DNA from: Avrilella dinanensis
GTDB taxonomy: Bacteria; Bacteroidota; Bacteroidia; Flavobacteriales; Flavobacteriaceae
DNA: 64,000 bases
Reading direction: 5' to 3'
NCBI RefSeq assembly: GCF_002807015.1
Contig: NZ_NIPO01000001.1
Span: 34,888-98,887, forward strand
Of the stretch, positions 61,577-64,000 are shown in pieces. The notes beneath the pieces are model-generated. The model saw only the letters and a list, made by a program, of their open reading frames with translations, was not told the DNA's origin and made no database searches. Both the position numbers and the translations under genes were made by a program. How positions within the stretch are numbered: position 1 is the stretch's first letter; each line of letters opens with the position of its first letter.

Positions 61577-61666
61577 GCTTTTCGACTTAAAAGAAAAACC
61601 ACTTCTTGTATTCTAAAAAATAATCATGGACACCCTGTATATAATTTTTTTGCTTTTTATTTTATA

Positions 61667-61691
61667 TAGTTAGGACAACTAACTATATTTG
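61667..61691 (+). promoter_or_regulatory. Operator/promoter 1 of the thioredoxin-like gene
   Basis: TAGTTAG-GACAA-CTAACTA (61667-61685) is a perfect 7-base-arm dyad and overlaps the -7 box TATATTTG (61684-61691). Its core GTTAGGACAACTA recurs at 61984. It is the likely target of the MarR protein encoded downstream. Confidence 0.6.
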
Positions 61692-61732
61692 CAGTAGCAA
61701 TGTTGCTGCAAAACGATTTAATACTTAACAAA

Positions 61733-61966
61733 ATGGAAAAATCAGTTTTTTATCACGCAGGTTGTCCCGTTTGCATAAGTGCAGAACACGACATCATTAA
61801 CCTTATTGGTGCTGACAATGTAGAGGTAGTTCACCTTGGTGAAGTGCGAAACAGAATTGACGAAGCAGAAAAAGCAGGTGTAAAATCTGTTCCCGCTTTG
61901 GTTACACCAAACGGAAATGTGCTCCACATCAACTTTGGTGCTTCTATCGCTGATGTAAAAGGTTAA
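61733..61966 (+). CDS. Small thioredoxin-like protein (CPVC)
   Basis: A 77-residue thioredoxin/glutaredoxin-fold protein. The active site is HAGCPVCISAEHDI, and the fold continues with VEVVHLGEVRNRIDEAEKAG and the cis-Pro loop VKSVPALVTPNG. The ATG at 61733 is preferred to one 33 bases earlier, which adds unlikely residues. It is the first gene of a run with DUF2024 and a Cys-rich MarR regulator, so a redox role is likely. Its promoter overlaps an operator-like dyad. Confidence 0.87.
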   Translation: MEKSVFYHAGCPVCISAEHDIINLIGADNVEVVHLGEVRNRIDEAEKAGVKSVPALVTPNGNVLHINFGASIADVKG

Positions 61967-61972
61967 AAAATT

Positions 61973-62009
61973 TGCCCCACATTGTTAGGACAACTACCTT
62001 TGCGGGGCA
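61973..62009 (+). promoter_or_regulatory. Operator/promoter 2, inside a hairpin, upstream of DUF2024
   Basis: GTTAGGACAACTA (61984-61996) repeats the core of site 1 and overlaps TACCTTTG (61995-62002), a -7 box. TGCCCC (61973-61978) and GGGGCA (62004-62009) can pair around it and are followed by T's, so the site may also end the upstream transcript. Confidence 0.55.
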
Positions 62010-62043
62010 TTTTTATCATTACAAACAATTAAAATAAATAAAA

Positions 62044-62307
62044 ATGCAAGTAGCAGTCTGGGACACCTATGTAACGAAAAAAGACGGAACAATAATGCAC
62101 TTTGATATTATTGTACCAACAGAAATAAGCGACACAACTATAATATACAATTACGGCAAAGAATACCTTAAGACAAAAGGACAGCAAGGTCAACCGCTGA
62201 CTTCAAAAGAATGTCGGTTTTGCCACATTGAAACGGTAAAACCACAATGGGAAAGTGAGATCAGGCAAAAAGGATATTTCATTTATGAAATGGAAAACTG
62301 CAAATAA
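62044..62307 (+). CDS. DUF2024 protein
   Basis: An 87-residue protein of the DUF2024 family. MQVAVWDTYVTKKDGTIMHFDIIVPTEI is the signature, and SKECRFCHIETVKPQWESEIRQKGYFIYEM ends the family. It has a C-x2-C pair, so it may bind metal or be redox-active. Its role is unknown. It sits between the thioredoxin-like gene and the MarR regulator and shares their operator-type promoter. Confidence 0.85.
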   Translation: MQVAVWDTYVTKKDGTIMHFDIIVPTEISDTTIIYNYGKEYLKTKGQQGQPLTSKECRFCHIETVKPQWESEIRQKGYFIYEMENCK

Positions 62308-62319
62308 AATTTAATCTGT

Positions 62320-62928
62320 ATGAAATCAGACTTTGACTTAGTTCACCAAAACCAAAGCACCGAAAGTAAAATTGTGGCTTCACTTGAACGGATTGCACAG
62401 GCTTTCCGTGTGTTGCTCTGGCAGGAAAGCAAGGAATTTTCCTTAAGTCCTATTCAGGTTCAGGTACTGATCTTTTTGCTTCATCACAGCGAAGAAAAAA
62501 GAAAAGTAAGCTATCTGGCAAACGAATTTAATATGACCAAAGCCACCATCAGCGATACAATTAAAACACTGGAACAAAAAGAGCTGATAAGCAAAGAATA
62601 CGAGCAGCACGACACAAGAAGTTATATCATTAACCTGACAAAGAAAGGCAAAGACATAGCGGATAAAACATCGTTTTTCACCAAAGAAATCCACACACCT
62701 ATTGACAAATTACATCAGGACGACAAAGAAAATTTACTGTTGAGTTTGCTCAATATTATACGGCATTTAAACCAATCGGAAGTAATTACCATTCAAAGAA
62801 TGTGCATGTCTTGCTCTTATTATCAATCATCAGACAAAGGGCAAAAACATTTTTGCACATTGCTTAACCAGGATTTGCACATTGCAGATCTGCGAATTGA
62901 TTGTCCCGAACACGAATTAAAAGTATGA
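62320..62928 (+). CDS. MarR-family regulator with C-terminal Cys cluster
   Basis: A 202-residue winged-helix regulator. The HTH is KVSYLANEFNMTKATISDTIKTLEQKELI, with the wing YEQHDTRSYIINLTKKGKDIA. The C-terminal 45 residues add four cysteines in the order C-x2-C-x13-C-x15-C (RMCMSCSYYQ, HFCTLL, IDCPEHEL). This is unusual for MarR and suggests a zinc or Fe-S site. It starts 12 bases after the DUF2024 stop. It probably binds the two GTTAGGACAACTA sites upstream. Confidence 0.88.
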   Translation: MKSDFDLVHQNQSTESKIVASLERIAQAFRVLLWQESKEFSLSPIQVQVLIFLLHHSEEKRKVSYLANEFNMTKATISDTIKTLEQKELISKEYEQHDTRSYIINLTKKGKDIADKTSFFTKEIHTPIDKLHQDDKENLLLSLLNIIRHLNQSEVITIQRMCMSCSYYQSSDKGQKHFCTLLNQDLHIADLRIDCPEHELKV

Positions 62929-62936
62929 ATGATATT

Positions 62937-63209
62937 TTACACACCATCCATTAGTTTTCGAATATCATCGTAACGATAATACATTAATCCGCCGACTTTA
63001 GTGTAAGGCAACGTTCCGTTCAGTCGTAAGTTTTGAAGCGTACCTGCTGAAATTCCCAAAAGCTTTCTTACTTCATAACTTTTCAGCCATTCCTTTTGGG
63101 CTTCGTCTGTTTTTTTGAAATGGAATCTGTTTCTTCTGATTTCTTCAAAAAGTTCCTTTTTAAAACTTTCCAAATCAGCTTTTGTGATTAGCTCTACTTT
63201 CATTTGCAT
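62937..63209 (-). CDS. Excisionase-like HTH protein
   Basis: A protein of about 90 residues with a MerR/excisionase-type helix-turn-helix (EWLKSYEVRKLLGISAGTLQ then NLRLNGTLPYTKVGGLMYYRYDDI). Bacteroidota mobile elements commonly have such a gene beside the integrase. The start is taken as ATG at 63209 (the next is 63203). The longer frame would add a hydrophobic N-terminus. It probably directs excision by the neighbouring integrase. Confidence 0.85.
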   Translation of the reverse strand: MQMKVELITKADLESFKKELFEEIRRNRFHFKKTDEAQKEWLKSYEVRKLLGISAGTLQNLRLNGTLPYTKVGGLMYYRYDDIRKLMDGV

Positions 63210-63319
63210 TCGTTTTAGATTGTTAAATACTGATACAAATGAAAGCAAAATGAATACAGCCACAATGAAATTGGCACTCAGAGGTATTATTTGGCGTTCA
63301 AAGGTAGGTTTGTAAAAAA

Positions 63320-63994
63320 TTATCTTTGAGAAGATGCTATTTTTAACTTTAGGTTCTGCATATCTTCACTCAACTTTTGTTCTACTACTTTGGCATAGAT
63401 TTGTGTTGTTCTAATAGAAGTATGTCCCAGCATTTTACTCACAGACTCAATCGGAACGCCATTGCTTAAAGTTACTGTGGTCGCAAAGGTATGCCGTGCT
63501 AGATGAAAGGTAAGGTTTTTCTTAATCTTACAAAGGTCCGCTATTTCTTTCAGATAACCGTTCATCCGCTGGTTGGTTATGACTGGAAACAGTGTTTCGT
63601 TTGCCACAGCCACAGGATGGTTTTTGTATTTGGAAATAAGTTGGACAGCGTGTGGTAGCAAAGGAACTTTCACTAAAGTATTTGTTTTTTCTCTTTTGGT
63701 CATCAGCCAATCTTTTCCGTCAATACCTTTACAAATATGTTTACGGGAGAGTTTTGAAATATCAATATAGGCAAGCCCCGTGTAACAGCTAAACAGAAAC
63801 ATATCCAACACCGATTGTAGCCGCTCAATAGAAAAATTTTTCTTTTCAAGAACAGCCAATTCTTCTTTTGACAAATGCCCTCTTTCTACTTTGTCAAAAT
63901 GCAGTCTGTATTTGGCAAACGGATCTTTTTCCAGCCAATCCATTGTAATAGCCATATTAACGAGTTTTTTCAACCGTTCCAAATGCTTCATCAC
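63320..63994 (-). CDS. Tyrosine-type site-specific integrase (partial, N-terminus missing)
   Basis: The C-terminal 224 residues of a tyrosine recombinase, cut by the right window edge. The catalytic set is visible: TGLAYIDISKL with the first Arg-region, a KxNTLVKVPLLP strand with Lys, HLARHTFATTV (HxxR), LGHTSIRTTQIYAKV with the second His region and the nucleophile Tyr. The stop at 63320 is fixed. It sits next to an excisionase-like gene, so the element end may lie just outside the window. Confidence 0.93.
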   Translation of the reverse strand: MMKHLERLKKLVNMAITMDWLEKDPFAKYRLHFDKVERGHLSKEELAVLEKKNFSIERLQSVLDMFLFSCYTGLAYIDISKLSRKHICKGIDGKDWLMTKREKTNTLVKVPLLPHAVQLISKYKNHPVAVANETLFPVITNQRMNGYLKEIADLCKIKKNLTFHLARHTFATTVTLSNGVPIESVSKMLGHTSIRTTQIYAKVVEQKLSEDMQNLKLKIASSQR

Positions 63995-64000
63995 ACCATT

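Noticed and set aside
1..63994. CRISPR array or rRNA genes
   Set aside because: No run of regularly spaced repeats and no rRNA-like sequence was seen on either strand.

Overview
The window looks like the chromosome of a flavobacterium-like member of the Bacteroidota. The reasons are internal: -7 promoter boxes of the TAnnTTTG type with a TTG about 20 bases upstream, almost no Shine-Dalgarno sequences, type IX secretion (T9SS) C-terminal sorting domains, BtgA/BtgB-type mobilization genes, an IF3 gene with a non-AUG start, and conserved flavobacterial gene neighbourhoods. No rRNA gene, complete tRNA or CRISPR array was found.

Bases 1 to about 36,300 are ordinary core genome. The left part, mostly on the minus strand, carries ricT (partial), tyrS, a membrane protein, a DUF4296 lipoprotein, pyrC, a polyprenol-phosphate sugar transferase, a DUF445/HD/DUF2007 group and clpB. 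The right part, on the plus strand, carries a DUF2520 protein, kdsC, a UbiA-like membrane protein, maf, a small mechanosensitive channel, a PIG-L deacetylase, an unannotated 35-residue membrane peptide, a sodium/solute symporter, acetyltransferases, a lytic transglycosylase, thrS-infC-rpmI-rplT, dapD, a glycosyltransferase, clpC, dnaA, a tyrosine phosphatase, an RsmI-like methyltransferase, tgt, an LptF/G permease, an EamA exporter and accA. clpB and clpC both have GG-N10-GA/GC promoter elements preceded by similar dyads, which suggests a shared stress promoter type.

From about 36,300 onward the content is accessory. A lone acetyltransferase and an ArsR-SRPBCC-DoxX operon come first. Next is an AT-rich stretch with inverted and direct repeats and a fragment matching a tRNA 3' end, which may be an attachment-site relic. 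The most interesting locus is a tight four-gene operon at 39,477-44,599: a cytosine-5 DNA methyltransferase, an 842-residue protein with two GHKL ATPase domains and a histidine-kinase-like region, a receiver-like protein, and a small protein with a His/Cys arrangement like caspase-fold peptidases. I propose it as a candidate phosphorelay-controlled, methylation-linked defence system. A TSUP permease, BtgA/BtgB mobilization genes with an oriT-like dyad cluster, and a TIGR04141/DUF6119-type protein often seen in defence islands follow.

Bases 50,177-61,495 hold a minus-strand regulon: a NarL-type two-component system in a four-gene operon, a lipoprotein, a small secreted protein and two large T9SS-exported proteins. 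Three transcription units share the same promoter layout: an ATAAGT-N6-ACTTAT dyad abutting a TTG-N20 promoter. The right end carries a small thioredoxin-like protein, a DUF2024 protein and a Cys-rich MarR regulator with matching operator-like sites, then an excisionase-like protein and a truncated tyrosine integrase, consistent with the end of an integrated element.
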